From UBA10427 sp003500135 (GTDB lineage: Bacteria; Bacteroidota; Bacteroidia; Cytophagales; Cyclobacteriaceae), in NCBI GenBank assembly GCA_963966275.1, contig CAWZYQ010000046.1, positions 1-25,430 of the forward strand: 25,430 nucleotides of DNA. The letters are read 5' to 3'. A model generated the notes under the pieces. The model did not search any database and was not told the DNA's origin. It saw nothing but the letters and a program-made list of their open reading frames with translations. A program made the position numbers and the translations under genes. Positions 15,144-25,000 of the stretch are shown here, in pieces (within the stretch, counting starts at the first letter, position 1; each line of letters begins with the position of its first letter).

Positions 15144-17113
15144 CTTCCATCACTTTTTATCAATTCAATCAATTCATCCAGCGCCCGCTCACTTGGAATG
15201 CCTTTCTTCATTACTCCCTGACCTTTGTACAGCGTTATTTTACCTCTTCCCGAACCGACATACCCATAGTCGGCATCCGCCATTTCGCCCGGTCCATTCA
15301 CAATACAACCCATAATACCGATCTTAACACCTTTCAGGTGGTCGGTTCGCTTGCGGATCATCGCAGTTGTTTCCTGTAAATCAAATAGTGTACGTCCGCA
15401 TGAAGGACAGGAAATATATTCGGTTTTGGTCATGCGTGTACGCGCAGCCTGAAGCACACCAAAAGCTGTGCTATTTAAAAATTTGGTGGTTTTGAACCAT
15501 TCCTTTTGACCGCTTCTGTCGTCCAGCTCACCGGCGCCCAACATAATGCCATCACCCAGGCCATCGATCAATAAACCTCCAACATCAGTGGAAGCATACA
15601 ATAAAATCTGATCTTCGGTTAAATCAGGGTAACTTCTCACATTAACCACCGGGTTGGTGATCTCACGATTGATCAGATCAAAATAGAAACGTCTCATTTC
15701 AGGCATGGCGTGTGGGTTGTCGGTGTGCAGCAACAATACCACATTATTTCTTTCTTTGAGCCAGGTGTAAAGGGCTTCATTTGCTTCCGGCAATGATATC
15801 CTTACAAAATTGAGATCCTTGTGCCAGTGGTCAACTTTTTCAATATTACCGGCTTCAATGAGAGGAAAAGCCTCATCTTTCTTTTCAGAATCCTTCCAAA
15901 CCTCGTAGTTGACAATTTCTTTTAATCCGTTGGGCAACATAAACCCAACAGGACGATCGCCGGTATAAATGAAGTCGGTACCATGATCGTTCATGGTCCA
16001 TTTATCTAACTCCGGCAGGTAGAAATGGCCTACGCTTTCCAGCTCTTTGTATTCTTTGATCTCAAATCGCGACAGGTCGGCAATTACCCTCGGTACGTTT
16101 TCACCGCCAAAATTGAAAACTTCATGCGTATTGCGTCGATGATAGCTAAAGGGATCGATAGGTATTTTTTGAACCTTAGGAATGGTTGGATGACCCTTTC
16201 TACCCAAATATCGATCAACCAACGCCTGTGCCACCGGCGCTTCTTCCTCAGGTTCCTCAGTGAGTGAAACGCGAACGGTATCTCCCAGGCCGTCTTCCAG
16301 CAATGTACCGATCCCAACGGCCGATTTTATACGGCCATCTTCGGCTTCTCCAGCTTCTGTCACTCCCAGGTGTAACGGATAAGGAGGCAATCCTTCCTCT
16401 TCCAGTTTTTGTACCAGCAAGCGGTAGGCCTGCACCATTACCTGGGTGTTGCTGGCTTTCATCGACAACACTACCTGATCGTATTGCATGTCGTGGCAGA
16501 TACGTAAAAATTCGAGCGCCGATTCCACCATGCCCAATGGGGTATCTCCATATCGGCTTAATATCCTGTCGGAAAGAGACCCATGGTTCGTGCCAATTCG
16601 CATAGCTGTGCCATGTTCCTTGCATATTTTTACAAGTGGCGAAAACTTCCCACGTATCCTTTCCAACTCGGCATTATAGGCCTCATCGGTATACTCAATC
16701 TGTTCAAATTTCTTTTTATCGGCATAGTTGCCCGGGTTCACCCGAACTTTCTCTACGATGCGGGCAGCTATTTCTGCAGCATTAGGGGTAAAGTGAATAT
16801 CAGCCACCAAAGGTGTTTGATAGCCTCTTTTTCTGAGTTCGTCCTTAATGTTTTGAAGGTTTTGGGCTTCTTTGATACTGGGGGCCGTTATGCGCACATA
16901 TTCACAACCGGCCTCGATCATGCGGATACATTGTTGCACCGAGCCCTCGGTATCCATAGTGTCCACCGTGGTCATCGACTGCACTCTGATGGGATTGTCG
17001 CCTCCGAGAGGCACCTCACCAATTTTTACTTCAATTGACTTTCTGCGGTTGTATTGTGTGAGACTGTCACAATATTTTTTTACCTGGTCTATCTGATCAA
17101 CTGTCGGTTGCAT
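15113..17113 (-). CDS. ispG: 4-hydroxy-3-methylbut-2-en-1-yl diphosphate synthase, large form
   Basis: IspG (GcpE) carries out the penultimate step of the MEP isoprenoid pathway, converting MEcPP to HMBPP with a [4Fe-4S] cluster. At 666 residues it is the three-domain form found in Bacteroidota, Chlamydia and plants. It has an N-terminal TIM barrel (about 20-290, with GEVPLGGDNPIRVQSMTTVD and VADIHFTPNAA), an extra insert domain (about 300-530), and a C-terminal cluster domain. The cluster ligands are CPSC (Cys569, Cys572) and MGCIVNGPGE (Cys603, Glu610). All are present. The gene is first in a unit with the overlapping small membrane protein and the YjbR-type gene. A TAAATTTG at 17135-17142 upstream could be its -7 element. 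Confidence 0.96.
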   Translation of the reverse strand: MQPTVDQIDQVKKYCDSLTQYNRRKSIEVKIGEVPLGGDNPIRVQSMTTVDTMDTEGSVQQCIRMIEAGCEYVRITAPSIKEAQNLQNIKDELRKRGYQTPLVADIHFTPNAAEIAARIVEKVRVNPGNYADKKKFEQIEYTDEAYNAELERIRGKFSPLVKICKEHGTAMRIGTNHGSLSDRILSRYGDTPLGMVESALEFLRICHDMQYDQVVLSMKASNTQVMVQAYRLLVQKLEEEGLPPYPLHLGVTEAGEAEDGRIKSAVGIGTLLEDGLGDTVRVSLTEEPEEEAPVAQALVDRYLGRKGHPTIPKVQKIPIDPFSYHRRNTHEVFNFGGENVPRVIADLSRFEIKEYKELESVGHFYLPELDKWTMNDHGTDFIYTGDRPVGFMLPNGLKEIVNYEVWKDSEKKDEAFPLIEAGNIEKVDHWHKDLNFVRISLPEANEALYTWLKERNNVVLLLHTDNPHAMPEMRRFYFDLINREITNPVVNVRSYPDLTEDQILLYASTDVGGLLIDGLGDGIMLGAGELDDRSGQKEWFKTTKFLNSTAFGVLQAARTRMTKTEYISCPSCGRTLFDLQETTAMIRKRTDHLKGVKIGIMGCIVNGPGEMADADYGYVGSGRGKITLYKGQGVMKKGIPSERALDELIELIKSDGRWIDPKTIIV

Positions 17114-17134
17114 AAATTCCTATTTGTCAAGCTG

Positions 17135-17142
17135 CAAATTTA
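17135..17142 (-). promoter_or_regulatory. Possible -7 promoter element of ispG
   Basis: The minus strand reads TAAATTTG, matching TAnnTTTG, about 22 nt before the ispG ATG. No good TTTG/TTG lies at the expected -33 distance; only a T5 run is near. The match is therefore partial. Confidence 0.35.
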
Positions 17143-17182
17143 ACCTCTGAAGATTAAAAATGTTCCATCATTCGCCAATTAC

Positions 17183-18232
17183 TTATTTATCTTCCAAAAA
17201 CCTGTACGATGCTCTCAATGGATAATGATCGGAATGGTCCATGGCATAATCCACTTCGAAAGATTCCAACGGTAGGTTCGGGTCGTACCGCTGATAATCG
17301 ATTCGCGGTGGAAGGTTGTTTTTATCAAGAGTGATCCCCAGGCCTTCTCCTTTTTGCCGGAAGGCATCCTTTAAGGGCCGCGGCATTCTACGATAATTGA
17401 AACCATAGGCCAACTGATTAAAATCACCGGCCACGAGTACAGCATAGGGATTTGCTTCAATCAGGGATTGAAGTAATCTGATTTCGGTCGATCTTTGGAC
17501 TTCAGTATCGAAAAGTATCCTTATATAGTGATACACTCTCTCAAAAAACCCGGTGTTATCAGATATTTCCATTGTGCCATTAATTTGCGGAGATGACAAA
17601 TGCACATTGAATGCCCGCAAGGTATCCTGTCTTATCAATAAATCTACCATTTGAATGGCGTGTTCCGAACTGTCTCCCTAGGGGTAAAGCTCCGAATGGG
17701 GAATATCAAATTTCGTGGCTATGGCCATGCCCATTTTATATTTACCGTGGGGCAGTTCAATATCCTGAAAAGCGAGGTTCCTGCCACTATTAAGAATTTG
17801 CAGTTCTACGGCAAGGGGCTCCCACCTGTTTGCGGTACAAAATTCCTGAATACATAAAACATCTGAACTATCCTCCACCACCCAATTGATCATTTCCACT
17901 GAAAAGTCCTCATAGGTTTGTTTGGGACGAAAAAAGTGGGCATTGAAGCTCAAAAGGGAAAAGGAATAATCGGGACCACTATTTTTTTCCCCGCTAAAAA
18001 AGATGGTCGCATGGAAACTGAAATAAAATAGTATAGGGGCAAAAGCATCAATAACAGGAACTATATCCGTTGCTTTTTTTGCTCAGAAAAAAAGTGTTGC
18101 CTGGGCTAATACAACAATCACCGTATAGCCGTAAATACCCGGGATTACCAGTGGCAGTTGAGGTGGATCGATGAATATCTGGACATAACAACACCACAAG
18201 GCAGCAATTATTATCCAGACATACCACTTCTT
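17183..18232 (-). pseudogene. Endonuclease/exonuclease/phosphatase-family membrane protein with in-frame TGA and TAG
   Basis: A single frame runs 350 codons from directly behind the upstream gene's stop to the TAA at 17183, broken only by TGA (18083-18085) and TAG (17678-17680). Before the TGA lie two hydrophobic segments, and a further one follows (VPVIDAFAPILFYFSF). The usual Bacteroidota architecture has membrane helices then an EEP domain. The catalytic part includes SFNAHFFRP, CIQEF (metal-binding Glu), FNVHLSS, VAGDFNQ and the terminal DHSDHYP; all the expected catalytic residues remain. No ATG starts the frame: the first codon after the neighbour's TAA is AAG, where ATG would fit, and the first alternative is TTG at 18199. 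The TGA sits where a Trp is common after the helix. I infer a decaying gene with point lesions only; base-call error is the alternative. Confidence 0.75.
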
Positions 18233-18790
18233 TTATTCCCAGTTGATTTTAAATGCGGTGATGGCATCTTTACGGGCCATCGATTTGGTAATTTTTATAT
18301 CCAGGTTTTTACAACCGCAAATCTCCAATGCTTTTTGCATCCAGCCCTGAATGCGCCATTCAAGCACTTCATTGGGGTAGCCGAACTCTGTTATGTGCAA
18401 TTCCATGAATTTATCCCCCTTATCGAAGACAACAATAAGCGTAGGGTCGTAAAATGATTTCAAAATTTTACTTGCCCGGGCCATCATAAACTGTGGCGTG
18501 CTAACCATAACAAACACTTTATAAATGCCGGTCAGGTTGGACTGCGCGCTATAGTAACCTGACTCCCAGGCCGCCTTTTTAACATCTCCATTGTAATATA
18601 GCTTGCCAATCAGTTTTGTGGGCTCAATTACCCCACTATGGATATCATACCAGTCGGTGGCGAGAATGGCGTTGTTATAAATGGCTTTAGACTCCTGCGA
18701 AAGTGCATTTTTAAATTGGTCATACTGACCATTGAAGTTCTCCTTCACAAAGTTGTGGATAGAACTGATTACTGTGCCTTTGGCTTTCAT
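18233..18790 (-). CDS. DUF2378/V4R-like small sensor-fold protein
   Basis: This cytoplasmic protein has 185 residues and no signal or membrane segment. Its layout resembles TIGR02265/DUF2378 and heme-NO-binding/V4R-type domains. It has an N-terminal helix after MKAKGTVISSIHNFVKE, a WYDIHSGV segment, a middle helical block (SNLTGIYKVFVMVSTPQFM), a region with KSFYDPTLIVVFDKGD, and then a C-terminal alpha/beta part (WRIQGWMQKALEICG, CKNLDIKITKSMARKD) ending in a strand (AITAFKINW). Members of such families are suspected small-molecule sensors, but no ligand residue can be named with confidence. It is divergent from the lipoprotein gene, with 131 nt between their starts. The interrupted EEP-family gene begins immediately after its stop. 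Confidence 0.55.
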   Translation of the reverse strand: MKAKGTVISSIHNFVKENFNGQYDQFKNALSQESKAIYNNAILATDWYDIHSGVIEPTKLIGKLYYNGDVKKAAWESGYYSAQSNLTGIYKVFVMVSTPQFMMARASKILKSFYDPTLIVVFDKGDKFMELHITEFGYPNEVLEWRIQGWMQKALEICGCKNLDIKITKSMARKDAITAFKINWE

Positions 18791-18921
18791 GGTTTAGGTT
18801 TTTTTAGATCAAAAAAATAAGCGAAATGATTATTCATCGAAAAATAACAATCGAAAAACGAAAAATCCTAATATTTCATGCATTTTGGGTAATATTTGAA
18901 ATGTAACTAAATAAGAATCAA

Positions 18922-20526
18922 ATGAATATACCCAAACTACTATGGTTCGCGGTACTTGCCGGTATAGTTATGGCATGTAAAAGTGACTATTTAGAAGATT
19001 TCGATGAAATCAATTTTCGGTATAATGCTGATCTGGCTATTCCTGTCGGAAAAGCGCTTTATAATTTCGAAGACCTGATCGAGGATCTTGATTCCACGGT
19101 CATTGTCAGCGAAAATAACGAAAATGTTGTGGTGTTTTCTATTATTGACACACTGGACCCGGAGTTTATCCGCGATTACATTGAATTTGAAGATCAGTTT
19201 TTTGAAGGCGATCTGACCTTCCCAAACGACATCCTAATACCTGAACCAATTGAAATTATTGTTTCGCAGGACAACAGTTATGAGGTTGAAACACAAAATA
19301 ATGCCCTGGTGGATAGTGTTGAGATCCGGGAAGGTGTGATAAATATATCTGCGCGTAATACCACTTCCAGCCGTGCCAACATCCAGTTTAGCTTTTGGTC
19401 GCTTACCGAAAATACCGGGGATACCATTGAGGTATTGCTGGAAAATGTATCAGGCGGGCAATTTGTATCTGATCAAATCGACCTTAGCGGCGCCTTATTA
19501 AACCTTACCGACGGCGGGACCTCTACGAATACTTTTACCTATGAAGTTACACTAAGTGTATTTACCGAAGGCACTCCTATATTGGCCGGGCAGGGTGTGG
19601 AGTATGATGTGAATACCACGGATTTTCAATACGAAGCTGCTTACGGTTATATGGGTAATTATGAGGTTTCGGTAAATCCGGATCCGGTAGAGGTTGATTT
19701 CTTTGAGAACTTCCTGGCCGGTAGTTATTACTTCGCCGAGCCCTATGTCAATTTAAGCATCTCGACCAATGTTGGTGTGGAAGCTGAATTCATAATAGAC
19801 GACTTTACCGCTTTTGACGCCGATGGTTTTCCGGTGGCATCGCTCGAAGGCAAAATTATCAATAACCCTCCGCGATTGGAAGGGCCATCGCTGGAAGAAT
19901 TTGGTTCTTTTATTGACAACAATATTTTAATTGATGTTAACAATTCCAATATCGACGAAATCGTTTCTTCATTTGCCACCTTATATGAAATAAGCGCCAC
20001 TGTGGCAACCAATCCTGACATGGATCCAACTGCTCGAAATTTTGCCACCTATGACGGCGTATTCGAAACCATATATGAAATTGGTATTCCTGCTCATTTC
20101 AACATGGATAGCCTGGTGCTGGATGAAGCAATCGAGTGGGATGACCTGGATACCGAAGACGCGGAAAGCATTACGCTATTTCTCGACACCAGAAACGAAT
20201 TCCCGATGGGATCATTTATGCAGGGCGTATTCGTTGATGACTTCGGCAATCCATTGGACTTCCTTTTTGACGATTTCACACAAATAGTCGGGCCGGCCCC
20301 TGTCAATGCGCAGGGATTCTCTACCGGAGAAGAAACGGCCCTAACAGAGGTCTTGCTTGATAGGGCAAAACTAGATCGAATTAACGGCGCTGCCGAATTG
20401 AGGTTGCTTTTGATACTGAACACTACTGACATCGCTAATGATCAGTTAATCAAAATAACACCCGAAAATGAAATCGATATAGATGTCAGGGCATTGATTG
20501 AAGTGAATACAGATACATCAAACTAG
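18922..20526 (+). CDS. Large lipoprotein of unknown function
   Basis: I do not recognise a named family. The product has 534 residues and a lipoprotein signal ending IVMAC (Cys19). The rest is strongly acidic, rich in Asp/Glu/Asn, with alternating hydrophobic residues that suggest a mostly beta, Ig-like or jelly-roll-like protein. The first part (about 30-130) includes NADLAIPVGKALYNFEDLIE, a start I associate with Bacteroidota proteins encoded next to DUF5723 barrels. No catalytic motif was found. The gene is 7 nt upstream of the DUF5723 gene and surely co-transcribed with it, so the two probably form one outer-membrane unit. The 131-nt divergent region upstream holds a near-consensus TAATATTTG at 18890-18898 (one nt too long), not a clean promoter. 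Confidence 0.75.
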   Translation: MNIPKLLWFAVLAGIVMACKSDYLEDFDEINFRYNADLAIPVGKALYNFEDLIEDLDSTVIVSENNENVVVFSIIDTLDPEFIRDYIEFEDQFFEGDLTFPNDILIPEPIEIIVSQDNSYEVETQNNALVDSVEIREGVINISARNTTSSRANIQFSFWSLTENTGDTIEVLLENVSGGQFVSDQIDLSGALLNLTDGGTSTNTFTYEVTLSVFTEGTPILAGQGVEYDVNTTDFQYEAAYGYMGNYEVSVNPDPVEVDFFENFLAGSYYFAEPYVNLSISTNVGVEAEFIIDDFTAFDADGFPVASLEGKIINNPPRLEGPSLEEFGSFIDNNILIDVNNSNIDEIVSSFATLYEISATVATNPDMDPTARNFATYDGVFETIYEIGIPAHFNMDSLVLDEAIEWDDLDTEDAESITLFLDTRNEFPMGSFMQGVFVDDFGNPLDFLFDDFTQIVGPAPVNAQGFSTGEETALTEVLLDRAKLDRINGAAELRLLLILNTTDIANDQLIKITPENEIDIDVRALIEVNTDTSN

Positions 20527-20533
20527 AGGAGTC

Positions 20534-21868
20534 ATGAAGCTAATTATAAAATATACCATTATTCTTACTGCATTGCTCATTATTGGGCAGAAAAAGGCGG
20601 AAGCTCAATATCAACTTTCGCTCTATCAATTGAATGAAAACGTACCCCAGGCGCATTTGCTCAATCCGGCATTTAAAGCGGATCGCAAATTCCATTTGGG
20701 CTTTCCCGCTCTGAACAATGTTTTTGTATCTAGCAGTTCTGAATTAAGTATTTCGGAACTTTTTATCCGGGAAGGCAATGACCTGGTATTGGATTATAAT
20801 CATTTTGGTCCGGCATTGAAACGCAACAACCATTTTGCTCAGAGCGCTGATATAGGATTGTTTTACTTCGGCCATCGAATAGGAAAAGGATATGGAAGCT
20901 TTTCGGTAGTGGCCACTACAAAAACCTTTACAAAAGTTTCAGAAGAAATGGTAGACTTTTTAATGGAGGGAAACGGATCTGAGAGATTCCTGGGCCGCAG
21001 GGTAGAGGTCAGTGGAATGGATGTAAAAAGCACTACTAAAGTTGACTATGGAATTGCCTACAATCACCCCTTTCTGGATGAGCGCTTGAATGTGGGGGTC
21101 CGATTGAAATATATCCAGGGTTTTTTCCATGCCGAAACGGATAAAAACCTTAGCGCCACAGTATACACCGACCCGGAAACTTACTTAATCAATGTAAAAG
21201 GTAGTGATATGCGAATGAAAACGGCGGGAATAACTGCACTGGATGATGATGAAGGCGATATCGATGATTATCTTCCGGGAACGGGAAATTCAGGCTTTGG
21301 CATGGACCTGGGCGCAACCTATAAATTGTTCGATAAATGGCAGTTTTCAGCCGCAATCAATGACTTAGGTTTTATTCGCTGGAAAAATGAAGTGGAAAGT
21401 TATATCCTGCAAAACGGCGATTACAACTATGGTGGCCTGGACATCTCAGATCTTGACGGCTTTGGTGACCAGTTATCTGATACCTTGAGCGCAATATTCG
21501 AAACGGAAACGGTTAATGAAGCCTTTACCACAAGCCTTACTTCTCAAATCTACCTGGGAGGAAACTACATGATCAACTCGACATCTAATGTGGGGCTACT
21601 CATGCACGGAAGGCTTTTCCAGGGGAATTTGAAAAATGCCTTTAGTATTTCCTATAACAAGCGGTTTGGTAAAATACTTTACGGTTCGGTCAACTACAAC
21701 ATTGTAGATGGCGTAGCGAGCAATATTGGACTGGGCTTATCGGTGAATGCCGGATTCTTCCAGCTTTATTTTACATCAGATAATATACTAACGCCACTGA
21801 TCAACCTGGACAATACCAAAAGTGTGGATGCACAATTTGGTATCAATCTGAACTTTGGAAAAATATAA
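20534..21868 (+). CDS. DUF5723 family outer-membrane beta-barrel protein
   Basis: The product has 444 residues with a signal peptide (about 1-25, KKAEA-QY). A mature start QYQLSLYQLNENVPQAHLLN follows, with the NPA motif (LLNPAF) typical of PorV/FadL-like Bacteroidota barrels and of DUF5723. Repeating amphipathic strands run to the end (for example DIGLFYFGHRIGKG, KVDYGIAYNHPF, GFGMDLGATYKL). The C-terminus (SVDAQFGINLNFGKI) is a final barrel strand. Function is unknown. The start is well supported: GAGGA at 20526-20530 gives a Shine-Dalgarno site a few nt before the ATG, which is unusual in this window. It is the second gene of a two-gene unit with the lipoprotein and is followed by a hairpin. 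Confidence 0.87.
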   Translation: MKLIIKYTIILTALLIIGQKKAEAQYQLSLYQLNENVPQAHLLNPAFKADRKFHLGFPALNNVFVSSSSELSISELFIREGNDLVLDYNHFGPALKRNNHFAQSADIGLFYFGHRIGKGYGSFSVVATTKTFTKVSEEMVDFLMEGNGSERFLGRRVEVSGMDVKSTTKVDYGIAYNHPFLDERLNVGVRLKYIQGFFHAETDKNLSATVYTDPETYLINVKGSDMRMKTAGITALDDDEGDIDDYLPGTGNSGFGMDLGATYKLFDKWQFSAAINDLGFIRWKNEVESYILQNGDYNYGGLDISDLDGFGDQLSDTLSAIFETETVNEAFTTSLTSQIYLGGNYMINSTSNVGLLMHGRLFQGNLKNAFSISYNKRFGKILYGSVNYNIVDGVASNIGLGLSVNAGFFQLYFTSDNILTPLINLDNTKSVDAQFGINLNFGKI

Positions 21869-21878
21869 TTGAATTAAC

Positions 21879-21909
21879 AGGCCGCCTTTTACTTTTATAA
21901 AGGCGGCCT
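21879..21909 (+). terminator. Hairpin behind the DUF5723 gene
   Basis: An 11-bp GC-rich stem (AGGCCGCCTTT at 21879-21889, AAAGGCGGCCT at 21899-21909) starts 10 nt after the stop. The T-run after it is very short, so termination may be partial. Confidence 0.6.
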
Positions 21910-22048
21910 TACATCCTATCCTTCTTCCACCACCTCCGCTTATATCGTCTCTCTTCCATTTAAAGCAACATAGTTACATACAATAAATGGCGATTGCTTT
22001 TCTCGGCATTTGTTTGAACCTTTATTTGTTAAATAAATCCAAACACAC

Positions 22049-25000
22049 ATGAAGAAAACAATCATATTTGTACTATTCTGTTTATTCGGCGTACACGCTA
22101 TGGCACAAGTGGATGCCATGCTTATGCGGTACCCCGATGTATCCAAAACCCATATCACCTTTGCCTATGGCGACGATATCTGGATTGTACCCAAAGCGGG
22201 CGGTGCAGCCTCCAGGCTCAGCTCTCCTGCAGGCGGTGAGATTTTTCCACGATTTTCACCCGACGGCATGCACATCGCCTACACAGCCAACTACAGTGGC
22301 AATGATGAGGTGTATGTGGTCGATTATTTAGGCGGCATCCCCGAGCGATTAACCTTCCACAGCATGAATGACCGCGTCATCGACTGGACGCCCGATGGAA
22401 GCTCGGTTTTGTTTGCCTCTTCAAGAAACAGTGGCCGGCAACGTTACAACCAGTTTTATAAAATAGATATTCAAGGCGGTCTTCCGGAAAAATTACCGGT
22501 GCCCTATGGCGAGTTCGGTAGTATATCGCCAGACGGAAGCAAGATAGCCTATACGGACCGTTCAAGGGTTTTTCGTACCTGGAAACGCTATCGTGGAGGT
22601 ACGGCGCCCGACATCCACATTTTTGACCTCAATACTTTTGAGACCAAAAACATCACCACCAACGATGCCAACGACGAAATACCCATGTGGCACGGCAACA
22701 GCATTTACTTCCTGTCTGACCAGGGGGAAAACCTGCGCGCCAATATCTGGCGATATGATGTAGAGAGTGGCGAAACTGAGCAGTTGACCTTTTTCAAAGA
22801 TTTCGACGTTCATTTCCCCGCCATCGGGCCTGAAGAGCTGGTTTTTGAAGCAGGTGGAAAAATATACCTGATGGATCTCGAAAACCATGAATACAATGAA
22901 GTCAATATAACGGTTATCACGGATCAGACTGCCCTGGTACCCACCATAAAAAGCGCCAAAAAATATATTCAGACTGCTCAGATATCACCTGACGGAAAAA
23001 GGGCGATCATCCAGGCGCGTGGTGAGTTGTTTTCGGTTCCGGCCGAAGAGGGTGTGATCATCAATATGTCACAAACTGCGGGCGCAGCAGAAAGATATCC
23101 TGCCTGGTCGCCGGATGGCAAACATATCGCCTGCTGGAGTGACGCTAATGGTGAATACCAGCTCGTGCTTTACAGCATTGATAAGCCTGCCCAACCAAGA
23201 ACGTTAACTGCTTTTAAAGATGGCTACCGCTACAATATTTTCTGGTCGCCCGATAGCAAAAAGCTGGCCTATGTAGACCAGGGCATGCAGATCCAATACA
23301 TAGATGTCACCACCAATGCCGTAGTCACCATTGGCAATGGCATTTCGATGTTCGAAGGCGCCCTACGTGGCTTTGAAGCAAGCTGGTCGCCGGATTCCAA
23401 ATACATCACTTACTCGCGTAGCCTGGACAATCAACATGGCGCGGTATTTATTTATGATACGGAATCAAAACAAAAACGACAGGTAACTTCCGGCTTTTAC
23501 AATGACTTCCAGCCTGTTTTCAGCGCTGATGGTAAGTATCTTTTCTACCATAGCAACCGCACTTTCTCACCGGTATATTCCGACCTTGACAATACATTCG
23601 TATATCCCAATGCCACCAACCTGATGGTCGTGGCCCTTACACCGGAAACCGAATCAATACTGAAAGCGAAAAATGATGAGGTGAAGGTGGAAGAAGAAAA
23701 AGAAGAAAATGGTGAAGACGAAAAAAAGAAAAAGAAAGACAAGAAGAAAGACGATAATGGTGAAGAAGCTGAGGACGTAAAAGTAACCATTGATTACGAG
23801 CACTTTGAGAACAGGGCCGAAATGCTGCCATTACCGGCTGGTAACTACGGCAAACTCCGTTCTGTGGAAGGCAAACTCATTTATGTGCATTACCCCAACA
23901 GTGGTTCTGATGATGCTGCCAAACCAGCCCTAAAATACTATGACATCGAAGCGCGTGAAGCGAAAACGATCATGGAAGGTGCACGGGCATACGAAGTTTC
24001 TGCCAATGGCAAAAAACTACTGGTAGGTCAAAATGGACAGTGGGGCATTGTCGATGTGGCTGAGGGCCAGAAAATAAAGGATGCACTTCCTACTTCCGAC
24101 CTTCAGATGACGGTAGCGCCACAGGTGGAGTGGCAACAGATCTTCAATGATGCATGGCGCTTTGAGCGCGACTTCTTCTACGATCCCAATATGCACGGCG
24201 TAGATTGGCCGGCTATGAAAGCGCGGTATGGTGCACTGATCAAACAAGCAAGCGCCAGATCGGATGTCAACTTCATTCTGGGAGAGCTTATCGCCGAACT
24301 GAATGCTTCACACACCTACCGCGGGGGTGGCGACAATGAAGAGGAAGCGCGATTGAATGTAGGTTACCTCGGCATCGACTGGGAAAAAGATGGCGATCAC
24401 TATACAGTGGGCAAAATCCTGCGGGGCGCTGCCTGGGATGCCGAAGCGCAATCGCCACTTGCCAAAACCGGTATTAGCATAAAAGAAGGCGACTATATCC
24501 TGGCCGTTAATGGTATGGCTTTAGATGGCAACAAATCGCCATATGCTGCCTTCCAGGGCTTAGGGGGTAAAAAAGCCGAAATCACCTATAACAGCACAGC
24601 CTCTATGACCGGCGCCAAGCATGTGGTGGTAGAACTGATGAACTCTGAAACACGACTCAGGCACCTCGCCTGGATTGAAAACAACCGCAAGCACGTGGAG
24701 GAACGAACTGATGGCAAGATTGGATACATTTATGTGCGAAGCACCGGAATTGACGGGCAGAACGAATTGATCCGGCAGTTCCGTGCACAGATTGACAAGG
24801 AAGGCCTGATCGTGGATGAGCGTTTTAACAGCGGCGGACAAATACCTGACCGGTTTATCGAGATGCTCGACCGCAAGCCCCTCGCCTATTGGGCCGTACG
24901 CGACGGTAAAGACTGGCAATGGCCTCCTACCGCCAATTTTGGCCCCAAAGTAATGCTGATCAATGGCTTCAGTGGCTCTGGCGGCGATGCCTTCCCGGAT

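Noticed and set aside
18083..18085. TGA as a selenocysteine or reassigned tryptophan codon
   Set aside because: The site is at the end of a membrane helix, not a redox site. No selenocysteine insertion hairpin was recognised, and all other genes here use TGA as a stop or not at all.
23545..23790. Serine/phenylalanine-rich minus-strand frame
   Set aside because: It is the antisense of the Lys/Glu tract in the Tricorn-type gene and has no independent support.
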